Of a DNA stretch of 64,000 nt, positions 27,717 to 36,830 are shown in pieces; the first letter of the stretch is position 1; each line of letters begins with the position of its first letter. The DNA is from Isosphaeraceae bacterium. Its GTDB lineage: Bacteria; Planctomycetota; Planctomycetia; Isosphaerales; Isosphaeraceae. The DNA lies in the NCBI GenBank assembly GCA_021324445.1, contig JAJPJC010000344.1:1-64000 (forward strand), in the 5' to 3' direction. The notes under the pieces were generated by a model. The model was not told where the DNA came from, made no database searches, and saw nothing but the letters and a program-made list of their open reading frames with translations. A program made the translations under genes and the position numbers.

Positions 27717-27766
27717 ACCCCAACGGGGTTCCACAAGGCGGCCGGCCTGTGAAACCCCGTTGGGGT
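27717..27766. repeat. 14-bp inverted repeat
   Basis: ACCCCAACGGGGTT at 27717-27730 is exactly complementary to 27753-27766, with a 22-base loop. Each arm is itself partly palindromic. Confidence 0.6.
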
Positions 27767-27788
27767 TCGGTGGGCCTGGGACGATCGA

Positions 27789-27819
27789 TCCCAGGGTGCG
27801 CCTTCGGCGACCCTGGGCT
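27789..27819. repeat. Interspersed dyad repeat, copy 3 (shorter variant)
   Basis: TCCCAGGGTGCG and CGACCCTGGGCT flank CCTTCGG; the arms are the same as in copies 1 and 2 but the centre differs, which suggests that arm pairing is what is kept. Confidence 0.6.
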
Positions 27820-27940
27820 GAGATGGGCAACGCCTGCGGCGTAAGGAATGGGGGAATCGCGCTCCTAACGACCAGGTGACGGCTTCCTAGCGAGCGTTGA
27901 CTTTTGGAAAAGACTCTCAAGGGATGAGGTTGTCAGAGAA

Positions 27941-29092
27941 ATGGAATTCGCCTTCTCGGAATCGCAGCAGCACTGGCATGACGCGGCGGTCCGCTTCGCG
28001 CGCGAGGAGCTAACTGATCCGGAGGCAGCCCATCGGGAGCAGCGCGGCGAGTTCTGGCGCGACGGTTACACGCGGTGCGCCCGGTTCGGCATCGCGGGCC
28101 TGCCGGTGCCGGCGGAATACGGCGGACAGGGTCGAGATCGGCTCACCACGGTCGCGGCCATGGAGGGACTGGGTTACGGCTGCCCCGACACGGGCCTGGT
28201 CTTCGCCCTGGGCGCCTCGCTCTGGACCGTCGCCACGCCGCTCGTGGTCTTCGGCACCGAGGCCCAGAAGCGGCGATACCTGCCGGGCCTGTGCGACGGC
28301 CGCCTCCTGGGGGCCAACGCCGCCAGCGAGCCGGAGGCCGGCTCGGACATCTTCGGGATGCAGACCCGCGCCCAGCGCCGGGGTGATCGCTGGATCCTCA
28401 ACGGCCGCAAGACCTGGATCACCGCCGGGCCGATCGCCGAGCTGTTCCTGGGCTTCGCGAGCACCGACCCATCCAAGGGGGTGCTGGGGATCTCCGCCTT
28501 CCTGATCGAGCGCGGCACACCGGGATTTCACGTCGTCCGCGAGATCCCCAAGCTGGGCCTGCGGACTGCCCCCATGGCTGAGCTGGTCTTCGAGGACTGC
28601 GCCCTGCCGGGAGAGAGCCTGCTGGGGCGCGAAGGCCGCGGGGCGACGATCTTCCAGGCCGCCCTGGAGTGGGAGCGGGGGGCGATCCTCGCTGGTGCCC
28701 TGGGCACGATGCGCCGCCAGGTCGAGCGTTGCATCGAGCACGCGCGGACACGCAAGCAGTTCGGCCAGCCGATCAGCAAGTTCCAGTCCATCTCCAACCG
28801 GGTCGTCGACATGGCCCTCCGGCTGGAGACCAGCCGGTTGATGGTCTACCGCTACGCCTGGTTGAGCGAGCAGGGCGGGGATGCCACCGCGGCGGCGTCG
28901 ATGGCCAAGCTGCACGTTTCCGAGTGCTTCGTGCAGAACAGCCTGGACGCCGTCCGCGTCTTCGGCGCCCGGGGATATACCACGGAGACCGGCCTGGAGC
29001 GCGATCTACGCGACAGTGTCGGGTCCGTGATCTTCTCCGGCACCAACGACATCCAGCGGAACATCCTTGCGCAGCAGCTCTGGCAGGCGTGA
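27941..29092 (+). CDS. Acyl-CoA dehydrogenase
   Basis: A 383-residue flavoenzyme of the acyl-CoA dehydrogenase family, full length. It begins MEFAFSESQQHWHDAAVRFARE, has the FAD/substrate signature GANAASEPEAGSDIFGMQT followed by WILNGRKTWITAG, the middle-domain LGLRTAPMAELVFEDC, the helical domain with TRKQFGQPISKFQ, and the C-terminal SGTNDIQRNILAQQ. At the place where short- and medium-chain enzymes have their catalytic Glu (YEGT) this protein has FSGT, so the base may lie elsewhere or the substrate differ. It oxidises an acyl-CoA thioester and passes electrons to electron-transfer flavoprotein. No other beta-oxidation gene is adjacent. Its stop is followed in the same frame by a PEP-CTERM gene remnant. 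Confidence 0.9.
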   Translation: MEFAFSESQQHWHDAAVRFAREELTDPEAAHREQRGEFWRDGYTRCARFGIAGLPVPAEYGGQGRDRLTTVAAMEGLGYGCPDTGLVFALGASLWTVATPLVVFGTEAQKRRYLPGLCDGRLLGANAASEPEAGSDIFGMQTRAQRRGDRWILNGRKTWITAGPIAELFLGFASTDPSKGVLGISAFLIERGTPGFHVVREIPKLGLRTAPMAELVFEDCALPGESLLGREGRGATIFQAALEWERGAILAGALGTMRRQVERCIEHARTRKQFGQPISKFQSISNRVVDMALRLETSRLMVYRYAWLSEQGGDATAAASMAKLHVSECFVQNSLDAVRVFGARGYTTETGLERDLRDSVGSVIFSGTNDIQRNILAQQLWQA

Positions 29093-29323
29093 TGGGGCAA
29101 CCCGAACGCGACGGGGATCAACGACTCGGGCCAGATCGTCGGGCAGGGCTTGATCGATGGGCAGGAGCACGCCTTCCTGATGACGCCCGAGGGAAGTCAG
29201 GTGCCCGAGCCGTCCATGCTCCTGATCTTCGGGCTGACCTCGGCTGCCTTCGCGCTCAGGACGGCCGGCTTCCCACGCGAACTCCTCGCCGGTCGCAGCA
29301 TACGAGTTCGGTTTGCCCATTGA
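29093..29323 (+). pseudogene. 3' remnant of a PEP-CTERM/HAF-repeat gene
   Basis: Directly after the TGA of the acyl-CoA dehydrogenase the frame continues as NPNATGINDSGQIVGQGL, then EHAFLMTPEGSQVPEPS and a hydrophobic stretch, and stops at 29321-29323. This is the C-terminal part of the protein encoded just downstream (29430-30527), which ends with NLNATGINDAGQIVGQGL, EHAFLMTPHGSQVPEPS and a similar anchor. DNA similarity is roughly four bases in five by eye. There is no start codon or upstream part, so it is a leftover from a tandem duplication or deletion. Confidence 0.85.
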
Positions 29324-29429
29324 CGACGCGAAGCGCTTCGGCTTTAATTTGGCCGGCTGGTGGAGACGTTGAGCCGAGAGACGGGCCACGATCACGGATT
29401 GAGAGCACGAGATTCAAGGAGCGAATCGC

Positions 29430-30527
29430 ATGGGCTTGCCGCGCTTGCGACGGATGCACGCGGTCCTTCTGGGTCTGGTCCTCCTGGGGAGTTCGGGCCG
29501 GGAGGCGTGGGCCGACCCGCTCTACACGATCACCGACCTCGGCACCTTGCCGGGCACAACCCAGAGCATCGCCACCGGGATCAATGCGTCGGGACAAGTC
29601 ACGGGTGTTTCTTACAGCAGTAGCGACGGGACGTGGACGACCGGGGTCGTCCTGGGTCCGGCAGGGCCTTCATCTTACGACGCTGGTGCTAAGTCGTTCC
29701 TCTTCAGCAACGGCCAGATGACGCAGATCAATCCGGTCGATGGGCCGGCCAATGCCATCAACGACTCCGGCCAGGTCGTGGGCGGCCACTATTCTTCGAT
29801 CAACGACTCCGGCCAATATGTAGGCAGCGGCGACGGTGGACTCATCTACCAAGGGCAGTCCTCGTTCCCGGGCCAGCTTGTGAGCGGAGGAGAGGTGACA
29901 ACCCCACTTCCCATTCTCCCCTACGCGATCAACAATGCCGGGCAGATCGTCGGATGGGTGTCAGCGGGCAGTACTACCATACATGCTGCAATCGCTCAGA
30001 ACGGTCATGTGACTGATCTTTCAGCCGAATTCGGGCTCAAAGGACTCGCTGATGTTGCAACAGCGATCAGTGGATCGGGGTATGTGCTCCTCAGGGAGGG
30101 TCAGATGAGCGGCAGCGATCCCGTTCATTACCTCCTCTACAACCCCACGGGCTACCATTTCAACGGAGACGTCGGACCCAGCATCACCGACCTGACCGCG
30201 CTGCCGGGCGGATCGGGCAGGATCGCTTTGGCTCTCAATAACTTGGGTCAGGTCGTCGGCAATGGCTTCCTCTATGCGGGGGGCCAGTTCCTCTCGCTCC
30301 AAAGTCTACTGCCCGCGCCCTTGAGCAGCCAGTGGAGCAACCTGAATGCGACTGGGATCAACGATGCCGGCCAGATCGTGGGCCAGGGGCTGATCAACGG
30401 GCAGGAGCACGCCTTCCTGATGACGCCGCACGGTAGCCAGGTCCCCGAGCCGTCCACTCTGCTGATCTTCGGGCTGGCGTCGGCCGCCCTCGCACTTCGC
30501 TGGGTGCTTGGTCGCTCCCGTAGGTGA
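29430..30527 (+). CDS. HAF-repeat extracellular protein with PEP-CTERM sorting signal
   Basis: A 365-residue exported protein. It has a signal peptide (MGLPRLRRMHAVLLGLVLLG, cut after AWA) and begins the mature part with YTITDLGTLPG. Repeated GINASGQVTGVSY, AINDSGQVVGG, AINNAGQIVGWV, LNNLGQVVGNGF and GINDAGQIVGQGL units are the HAF-type extracellular repeats, which probably form a beta-propeller-like fold. The C-terminus is VPEPSTLLIFGLASAALALRW followed by GRSRR, a classical PEP-CTERM signal recognised by exosortase. Surface attachment or release through that system is expected. A truncated relative lies immediately upstream. Base composition is lower in GC than in neighbouring housekeeping genes. 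Confidence 0.85.
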   Translation: MGLPRLRRMHAVLLGLVLLGSSGREAWADPLYTITDLGTLPGTTQSIATGINASGQVTGVSYSSSDGTWTTGVVLGPAGPSSYDAGAKSFLFSNGQMTQINPVDGPANAINDSGQVVGGHYSSINDSGQYVGSGDGGLIYQGQSSFPGQLVSGGEVTTPLPILPYAINNAGQIVGWVSAGSTTIHAAIAQNGHVTDLSAEFGLKGLADVATAISGSGYVLLREGQMSGSDPVHYLLYNPTGYHFNGDVGPSITDLTALPGGSGRIALALNNLGQVVGNGFLYAGGQFLSLQSLLPAPLSSQWSNLNATGINDAGQIVGQGLINGQEHAFLMTPHGSQVPEPSTLLIFGLASAALALRWVLGRSRR

Positions 30528-30931
30528 ACGGGGACCTGACGGGGGGCTCGCCTGCTTGAGCGGAGACGAGGAACCTCATCGGCTGCACTGCTCTAAACCC
30601 TTGTAGTCCCTTCGATTAAAACGATCGGTGAAGAAGCGGGGCTTCACTCTGGCGAACGGCAGCAAATGTCTTACCTACGGGTGGGCCCGGCCGGCTTCGC
30701 CAGTCGCCCTTCTCGGGTAGAATTCCCCCAGCCGGTCGCCTCTTGAAATCGACCGCGCCAGGTCGTATCCTCACCGCCTTGAAGTCAGCTCCGTGTGGGC
30801 GGGTCGTTTTCGCGATCGCTTCCGGTGCACCGTCCGACTTCACTTCGAGGACCGAAACGTCCTCATGGGTTCTGAACGGATTCAAGGCCCAGACCACCAG
30901 CAATGGAGCGCGATGAATCCGGGACTCATCG
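30528..30931. other. Intergenic region upstream of the 1528-residue repeat protein
   Basis: About 400 bases with no supported gene. The composition is mixed, with an AT-richer stretch at 30590-30630 (CCCTTCGATTAAAACGATCGG) that might hold regulatory sequence. I see no terminator with a U-run after the PEP-CTERM gene. Confidence 0.45.
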
Positions 30932-33900
30932 ATGAGTTCGTCAAACGGCCGACGGCGGCGGATGTTCCTCCCTTCTCCAATTGAGTTGGAATCATGGTGC
31001 CTGCTGAACGTGAGCGTCGACTGGGAAAGGCAGGACGGCGTGGATCTGGTCGGTCCCACAGCCTCCGTGGGTCCGGATGGCGTTCAAGATATCCATCTCC
31101 ATTTGAGCAGCTTGAAGACATCTATAAACGGTTACAATGCTACGCTCTTGTCGATTTTGGTCCAAGGACCATCAGGTTTCGAGTGCGAGTACGAGTATCA
31201 AAACAACACTGTCCCATCCGGCTGGGCCAATGCAGAATTCTTTTACCCAGCCACCAACCCCACGGACCATTCTCAGGGTGATCTCTTTATCAATCCGACC
31301 GTCGACAGCGCCGTCAATGGAAGCTCGACCGGAACGCCGACGACGCTGCAAAACGGCAATGTGCTGAATCTGACCGTGACGTATAGCGCCGCCGGAAGCA
31401 CCTTCATGGACACCGGATCGACGCCGATCAGCAACCTGGCCAATCCCCCGTTGACCATGACGCCGAACACGACGCCGGGCAACGTGGTCATGAACTCGTT
31501 CTCGGTTTCATGGTCGAACTTTGCGAACAACGGCCAGGACGGCACGCATGCGCAAGGCTGGGTCCACCTGAGCGTCACGGGACTGGGAGGGAAGGCGATC
31601 ACCTCGGCGACCCTCAGCGACCAGGAAGGCTCTCAGTGGTTGAGCACGGACACGACGAACCACGAACCGCTTTTCGTCCAGGAAGCCCAGGGGAATGCCA
31701 GCGCCGACATCTACTTCCCGCCCGTCCGGGACGAGACGGTGTGCGTTGCAGGAGTCTCTGTGTCAACCGACATGACCCTACGGCTCACGTTCACGGGAGA
31801 TACGCATCAATACGTCATCCAGTTCGCGGGCGGGCCATGGAAACCGAGCCTGCTGGCCAACCCCTTGAACGGCAACTCCTGGTCAACCCCCGTCTCGACG
31901 GCCAGCACGCTTTCATCGCTCCTGGAAACGCCGACAGGGGGGACGGAATACGACACCATAACGCTGGCGGCGAACACAACCATCACCCTGACGCAGCCGC
32001 TGGAGATCAACCACTCCGTTCGGATCATCGGCCAAGGTGCCACGCTCAAGTTTCAGGCTTCCTGGTCGTCATCCACGCCCGGAGCGATCTATCTGAACCC
32101 CTCCACGGGGTACTCGAGCGACTACATCATCGACTTCGAGAATTTCAGCATCGGTTTCGACACGAGCTTCCACAACACCTGGTATGACCCGGAGAATGAA
32201 CAGAATGGACCGCACGCCGTCGTCATGCTAGCCGGGGGCAATGCCAGTCCAGTCGTTGTGACCCTTTCGGGGATGTCGATTACCGGCCCACCCGCTCTTG
32301 ATCCCACTCCGCCTGGCTCCCCTCCATCTGGATATACGTATATCGGCGAGGAGGCCACTCCGCTTGTGCTCACCAACGCGGCTTATGGATGGACACAAGC
32401 CAGTGGGACCATCACCGGATGCACGTTCCAGGGAGGTACAATCAAGTTGTCAGGCGGGCCATGGGACGTATCGGGCAACGTCCACTCCGGTGCCCTCGCC
32501 AATACGTACGCCGTGGGGGCATTCTCCGTCGAATCGCCGCACGACGTGACCTTCGACAACAACCATGTCTCGCAGAGCGTTGCGTCCGGCTACGAGGCCC
32601 GGCTGATCAACTTTCATAATGCTACATTTAATGACAACGTATTCAACAACACGTTCAGTGGCGGCTTCCTCGGTAATCAAATCACGTATTCCACAGCCAG
32701 TAACCAATACGTCAGTGCAGATACGGGTGCACCCGAAGTTATCCTCGTCGAGAACTACGGCGTGTTCTACGAGGGCCCGGCCGGTGCCATATCCAACGAC
32801 GGTTGGATCCTCACGCTCCCCAAGCCCTCGAGCTCGATCAACTCGCGGGCGCCCATGACTCAGGACACGGGGCACGGCCTGATCGTTTCAATTGTGAACA
32901 CCCAGAACAGCAATGGATCGGCTAACCCGCTGGCTGGAGAATGGTTCCCGATCGCCCAGCAAATCTCGACTTCTCCCCCGACATTCCTGATGAGATCGCC
33001 ACTCCCAGCAGGGTCGTATATCATTTCGGTTACATCAGGGAGTATCGGCGACCAGTATTCTTGGAACACGATTAACGTTGCAGGCACGTCCTCGACCGGG
33101 ATCGACCTTCCGGGCAACCAGTTCGGCACGCAAATCGTGCACAACACGTTCATCGGGGGCGGGGCCTATGTATTTCCGTACACAGGCACGGGAATCCTCG
33201 TCCAAGCCTATCAAACCGATCCGACCCCCAATCCAGCCGTACCCACCACGCAGAATCCCTACCCTCTGCCGGGGGAATGGACCCGCGCGCCGGTTCTCGG
33301 CGTCACGATCGAGTACAACACGATCGAGAATTCCCCGGGAGGCATGATCATCAAGGTGCGTCACGGATCAGACATCAATGCCACTACAGGAAGGCTTTAT
33401 CTGACCGCGACCGTGGAGTACAACATCATTGAGTGGACGCAAAGTTGGCTTAGCTCTTGGGCAACATCCACTCGCAATGGGTTGAGTGCGATGTTTTATG
33501 GTATCTTAAATGGTAACAACAACCCGGCCAACGCTCCATCCGACAATTCCCGGCCGCCGACCATTACCGTGGGGGACGGATTCTCCGCAGGCGTACGCAC
33601 TCCATCTACGGTGCTGGGGCCTTCCGGCTCTCCCAATGGACCGCTTGGTTATGTTGATCCGCATGAACTAAGCCTCACCCTCCAGGGCAACTCGGCGTCG
33701 ATCCTCTCGTCCACGGGGGCCCTTCAGATCCAGGCTGAGCCGACGGGGCAGGTCTACGAGGGGGTGATCAACGGTGTCGTGTCACCGACCTCTGCGTTTC
33801 CGTACAACCAGCCGAATTATCAGGTTGCCGGGAATCCACCGTACTACGCGCCTTACGACGCCGATAACCTGAACATCAATGGCAGCCCAGTCTCCAATCC

Positions 33901-35518
33901 TTCGCTCTCAGCGGTCGCCCTGAACCAAGACGGTGCTGACGTGGTGCGTCTGGGCACCAACTCGGGGTCGGATGGAATCCAGGATGAGCACATCCGGCTC
34001 TATGGCCTGAACCCCACGTTGAGTGTCACGAAGGTAACCCTTGAGTCGTCGAACCCGGACGTCTACTACGAGTACAACGCGCCGTTTGGCAGCAACAACA
34101 CGGATGGCGCGTGGCGCGCCGAACTGGTGCGCCAGGGCCTCGCGCCGGTGGGCGACCTTTATTTCGAGCTCAACCAGGGAGCGTCCCCGAGCGACCAGTT
34201 CACCGTCACGGTCACCTACAGCACGGGCCCCCCCCAGTCCACTACCTTCACCGGCGTCTCGGTGTCGAACCCGAACCTCCCGATGCCCACCTTCTCGGCC
34301 ACTTCGCTGAACCAGGACGGCGTGGACTTGGTGGGCCAGGGCACCGGCGCCGGTCCGGACGGCAATCAGGACGTGGATATCGAGCTCAATGGTCTGAACA
34401 CAGCTCTGGACATAACGAAGGTCGGCATCGGGACGACATCGGGGAGCATCTACGACGAGTACAACGCGCCGTTCGGCAGCAACAACACCGACGGCTGGTG
34501 GCGCGCCGAGTTGGTGCGGCAAGCTCGTTCGCCCGTCGGTGATCTGTATTTTCAGCTCAACCAGTCGATGAGCCCGAGCACGCAGTTCACCGTCACGGTC
34601 ACCTACAGCGATGGGTCCACCCAGTCCATCACCCTCTCCGGCATCTCCGTCAGCAATCCCTTGCTCCCCGACGGGCAGATCGCCAATCCCAACCTGCCGA
34701 TGCCCAGCCTGTCCGCCGTGCCGCTGAACCAAGATGGCATCGACCTCGTGGGGCCAGATGTAGACAGCGAGCCCGACGGCACCCAGGACGTCGATATTCA
34801 GCTCGTCGGCCTGAATACCTCGCTCGCGGTGACCAAGGTCGGCATCTCGTCATCGAACCCGAACATCTACGACGAGTATAACGCACCCTTTGGCAGTAAC
34901 AATACCGATGGTTGGTGGCGCGCAGAGCTCGTGCGCCAGGCCCTCGCACCCGTCGCCGACCTCTACTTCCAGTTGAACCAAGGGGTGACCCCAAGCGACC
35001 AGTTCACCGTCACGGTCACGTACAGCACGGGGCCCCCCCAGTCGGTGACCTTCACCGGGGTCACGGTAAGTAACCCCTTCCTCGGCGACGGAATGGCAAC
35101 GAATGGCGTCGCTCTCATCGCCGCTCCGTCCCGGCGGCTCCCGATCCCCGGAGGTGCAGCCGCGACTTCAGGTAGGAGTACGAGCATTGCCTCGGGCGTC
35201 TCCCAACCGCCGAGCGTCCAGGAAACCTCGAGGTCCAATGGCCTGGCGCTTCGGTCAAGCGGCCCTGCGCCGGCTCAGACCGTACCGTTGCTGTCCTCTA
35301 GCGGTTCGGAAGGCCCTCTCGATCCGTTCTCGTCCTTGGAGGGAACCGTCGGACCCCTGGTCGGCCCCGATCTGGGCACCCGTGCCATCGCGACGACCCG
35401 GCCGTCTGCCAAATCTTCGCCCATGATCGCAGATCGCCCTGTCTTCTCCCGTCTGGCATCACGCGCGCCGAGACCGGCCCAGAAATCCCGGCCGGAGCGA
35501 CTGCCATTTGCTCTGTAA
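30932..35518 (+). CDS. Large secreted beta-helix protein with three tandem C-terminal repeats
   Basis: A 1528-residue protein. The N-terminus has a basic run (GRRRR) and then IELESWCLLNVS (about residues 17-28), a diverged version of the planctomycete LEPR/LEDR signature, with no ordinary signal peptide. The middle (about 350-950) has the short Asn/Gly-rich turns of a right-handed beta-helix. From about residue 990 three repeats of about 130 residues follow (starting near 33901, 34291 and 34707): each has LNQDG-DLVG, a DG-QD acidic motif, YNAPFGSNNTDG, WRAELVRQ and FTVTVTYS. The N-terminal 100 residues are a fourth, diverged copy. The acidic motifs might bind calcium. Codon use is less GC-biased than in surrounding genes. 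Probably a surface protein. Confidence 0.8.
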   Translation: MSSSNGRRRRMFLPSPIELESWCLLNVSVDWERQDGVDLVGPTASVGPDGVQDIHLHLSSLKTSINGYNATLLSILVQGPSGFECEYEYQNNTVPSGWANAEFFYPATNPTDHSQGDLFINPTVDSAVNGSSTGTPTTLQNGNVLNLTVTYSAAGSTFMDTGSTPISNLANPPLTMTPNTTPGNVVMNSFSVSWSNFANNGQDGTHAQGWVHLSVTGLGGKAITSATLSDQEGSQWLSTDTTNHEPLFVQEAQGNASADIYFPPVRDETVCVAGVSVSTDMTLRLTFTGDTHQYVIQFAGGPWKPSLLANPLNGNSWSTPVSTASTLSSLLETPTGGTEYDTITLAANTTITLTQPLEINHSVRIIGQGATLKFQASWSSSTPGAIYLNPSTGYSSDYIIDFENFSIGFDTSFHNTWYDPENEQNGPHAVVMLAGGNASPVVVTLSGMSITGPPALDPTPPGSPPSGYTYIGEEATPLVLTNAAYGWTQASGTITGCTFQGGTIKLSGGPWDVSGNVHSGALANTYAVGAFSVESPHDVTFDNNHVSQSVASGYEARLINFHNATFNDNVFNNTFSGGFLGNQITYSTASNQYVSADTGAPEVILVENYGVFYEGPAGAISNDGWILTLPKPSSSINSRAPMTQDTGHGLIVSIVNTQNSNGSANPLAGEWFPIAQQISTSPPTFLMRSPLPAGSYIISVTSGSIGDQYSWNTINVAGTSSTGIDLPGNQFGTQIVHNTFIGGGAYVFPYTGTGILVQAYQTDPTPNPAVPTTQNPYPLPGEWTRAPVLGVTIEYNTIENSPGGMIIKVRHGSDINATTGRLYLTATVEYNIIEWTQSWLSSWATSTRNGLSAMFYGILNGNNNPANAPSDNSRPPTITVGDGFSAGVRTPSTVLGPSGSPNGPLGYVDPHELSLTLQGNSASILSSTGALQIQAEPTGQVYEGVINGVVSPTSAFPYNQPNYQVAGNPPYYAPYDADNLNINGSPVSNPSLSAVALNQDGADVVRLGTNSGSDGIQDEHIRLYGLNPTLSVTKVTLESSNPDVYYEYNAPFGSNNTDGAWRAELVRQGLAPVGDLYFELNQGASPSDQFTVTVTYSTGPPQSTTFTGVSVSNPNLPMPTFSATSLNQDGVDLVGQGTGAGPDGNQDVDIELNGLNTALDITKVGIGTTSGSIYDEYNAPFGSNNTDGWWRAELVRQARSPVGDLYFQLNQSMSPSTQFTVTVTYSDGSTQSITLSGISVSNPLLPDGQIANPNLPMPSLSAVPLNQDGIDLVGPDVDSEPDGTQDVDIQLVGLNTSLAVTKVGISSSNPNIYDEYNAPFGSNNTDGWWRAELVRQALAPVADLYFQLNQGVTPSDQFTVTVTYSTGPPQSVTFTGVTVSNPFLGDGMATNGVALIAAPSRRLPIPGGAAATSGRSTSIASGVSQPPSVQETSRSNGLALRSSGPAPAQTVPLLSSSGSEGPLDPFSSLEGTVGPLVGPDLGTRAIATTRPSAKSSPMIADRPVFSRLASRAPRPAQKSRPERLPFAL

Positions 35519-35727
35519 GGCCCTTTCTCCCCGCGGGATTCTTGAGGCCCAGGCCGCAGCTCTCAGTGGCGGTTGCTCCGGCAAGGAAGTCTGTCCGGTT
35601 GTCCCGCCGGGAACGGCCCCAGTCTCAGGCCAGACAAGATAATCTCACAGGGCGTAAACTCGTCTCAGGAAAACTGTGGCCTCCTGCCCCGGTCGCCTCG
35701 TCCAGCACCTTGCCGTCCTGAACCATC

Positions 35728-36750
35728 ATGACCGTCAACCACCCTGAGCGACGCGGCCGTCTCCTCGCCTCCCTGATCGGCGTCTTCAAGGCTCCGGAGT
35801 GGGGATTGGTCGCGGGCATCCTCGTCGTCCTGGTGCTGATTTACTGGCTGGACCGCGATCGGGCCTTCTTCCGGGCGTATAGCCTCCAGACCTTGCTGCA
35901 CCGGGTCTCCTTGTTCGGGGTGCTCGCCGTCGGCGCGGGGCTGGTCATCATCGCCGGGGGGATCGACCTGTCCACCGGCGCGGTCGTCGCGCTGGCGTCG
36001 GTGGTCAGCGCCAAGCTCCTGACCGAGTGGCTGCGCCGCGGTGGGTCCAGCAGTGTGCCGCCGTCGACCGGGCTCGTCTGGCTGGTCATCGGCATCACGC
36101 TGTTGATGGGACTGGCGATCGGCCTGTTCCACGCCTTCATGATCAATCGGCTCCGGCTGCCGCCGTTCATCGCGACCCTGGCCACCATGGCCGGTCTGCG
36201 CAGCCTGGCGACGATCCTCTCCCAGAACCGGACGATCAACGTCTCGATCGCCGCCTACCGGGTGCTGGGGAGCAATCCCTGGGTGACGCTGTCGATCTTC
36301 ACGGGCGTCGCGGTGTTCATGAGCGTCCTCATGGGCTGGACGGTCCTGGGCCGGCACCTCTTCGCCCTGGGGGGCAACGAGGCGGCCGCGCGGTTGAGCG
36401 GCCTGCGGACCCGGCGGCTCAAGGCGATCGCCTACGGCCTCTCCGGGACGCTCTCGGCGCTGGGCGGGATCCTCTTCACCGGCCTGAGCGGGCAGGCCGA
36501 CAGCCGGCTGGGCGTGACCTACGAGCTGATCGCCATCACGGCCGCGGTCGTCGGCGGCTGTAGCCTCTCCGGAGGCGTGGGCTCGATCCGGGGCACCGTG
36601 CTGGGATTATTGCTCACCCAGATCGTGATCAAGGGGACAGGGATCGTAGTCCGCGGGATCGACAGCACCCAGATCGAGGGCCTGGTCCTGGGCACCGTCG
36701 TCGTCCTGGCAGTCGCGTTCAACCAAACCGTCCGCGTCCGCCGCGAATAA
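35728..36750 (+). CDS. ABC sugar transporter permease, RbsC-like
   Basis: A 340-residue inner-membrane protein with about nine hydrophobic helices. The family signature GLVIIAGGIDLSTGAVVALASV and the later LRTRRLKAIAYGLSGTLSALGGIL and GVGSIRGTVLGLLL are those of ribose/xylose-type permeases. It would pair with an RbsB-like binding protein and an RbsA-type ATPase. The window holds a binding lipoprotein at 26406, about 8 kb upstream, but no ATPase, so the partners may be elsewhere. Start ATG 35728 is the first in a short open stretch; the hydrophilic N-terminus (NHPERRGR) faces the cytoplasm. A 60-base inverted repeat follows it. Confidence 0.85.
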   Translation: MTVNHPERRGRLLASLIGVFKAPEWGLVAGILVVLVLIYWLDRDRAFFRAYSLQTLLHRVSLFGVLAVGAGLVIIAGGIDLSTGAVVALASVVSAKLLTEWLRRGGSSSVPPSTGLVWLVIGITLLMGLAIGLFHAFMINRLRLPPFIATLATMAGLRSLATILSQNRTINVSIAAYRVLGSNPWVTLSIFTGVAVFMSVLMGWTVLGRHLFALGGNEAAARLSGLRTRRLKAIAYGLSGTLSALGGILFTGLSGQADSRLGVTYELIAITAAVVGGCSLSGGVGSIRGTVLGLLLTQIVIKGTGIVVRGIDSTQIEGLVLGTVVVLAVAFNQTVRVRRE

Positions 36751-36754
36751 CAGG

Positions 36755-36814
36755 CGATTTCAAAAGGGGGACAGGCACCTCGAAGACTCGGAGCCAGTCC
36801 CCCTTTTGAAATCG
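36755..36814. repeat. Inverted repeat with 18-bp perfect arms (AAGGGGGAC..GTCCCCCTT type)
   Basis: CGATTTCAAAAGGGGGAC at 36755-36772 is the exact complement of 36797-36814, and three further pairs follow after one mismatch. Such AAAAGGGGGACAGGCAC / GCCAGTCCCCCTTTT elements are widespread between genes in planctomycetes and some other bacteria. It could also end the permease transcript. Confidence 0.8.
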
Positions 36815-36830
36815 CTTCTAAGGAAAGCCC

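Larger units (their letters stand above)
27498..27940. other. Intergenic region packed with inverted repeats
   Basis: About 440 bases with no supported gene but several dyads: the 32-base repeat at 27652-27683, 14-bp arms at 27717-27730 and 27753-27766 (ACCCCAACGGGGTT and its complement), and another CCCAGGGT..ACCCTGGG dyad at 27789-27819. TACGCCGAAGGCGTACCA at 27628-27645 resembles, in reverse complement, the sequence near 18932-18950. It looks like nested interspersed repeats. Confidence 0.55.
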
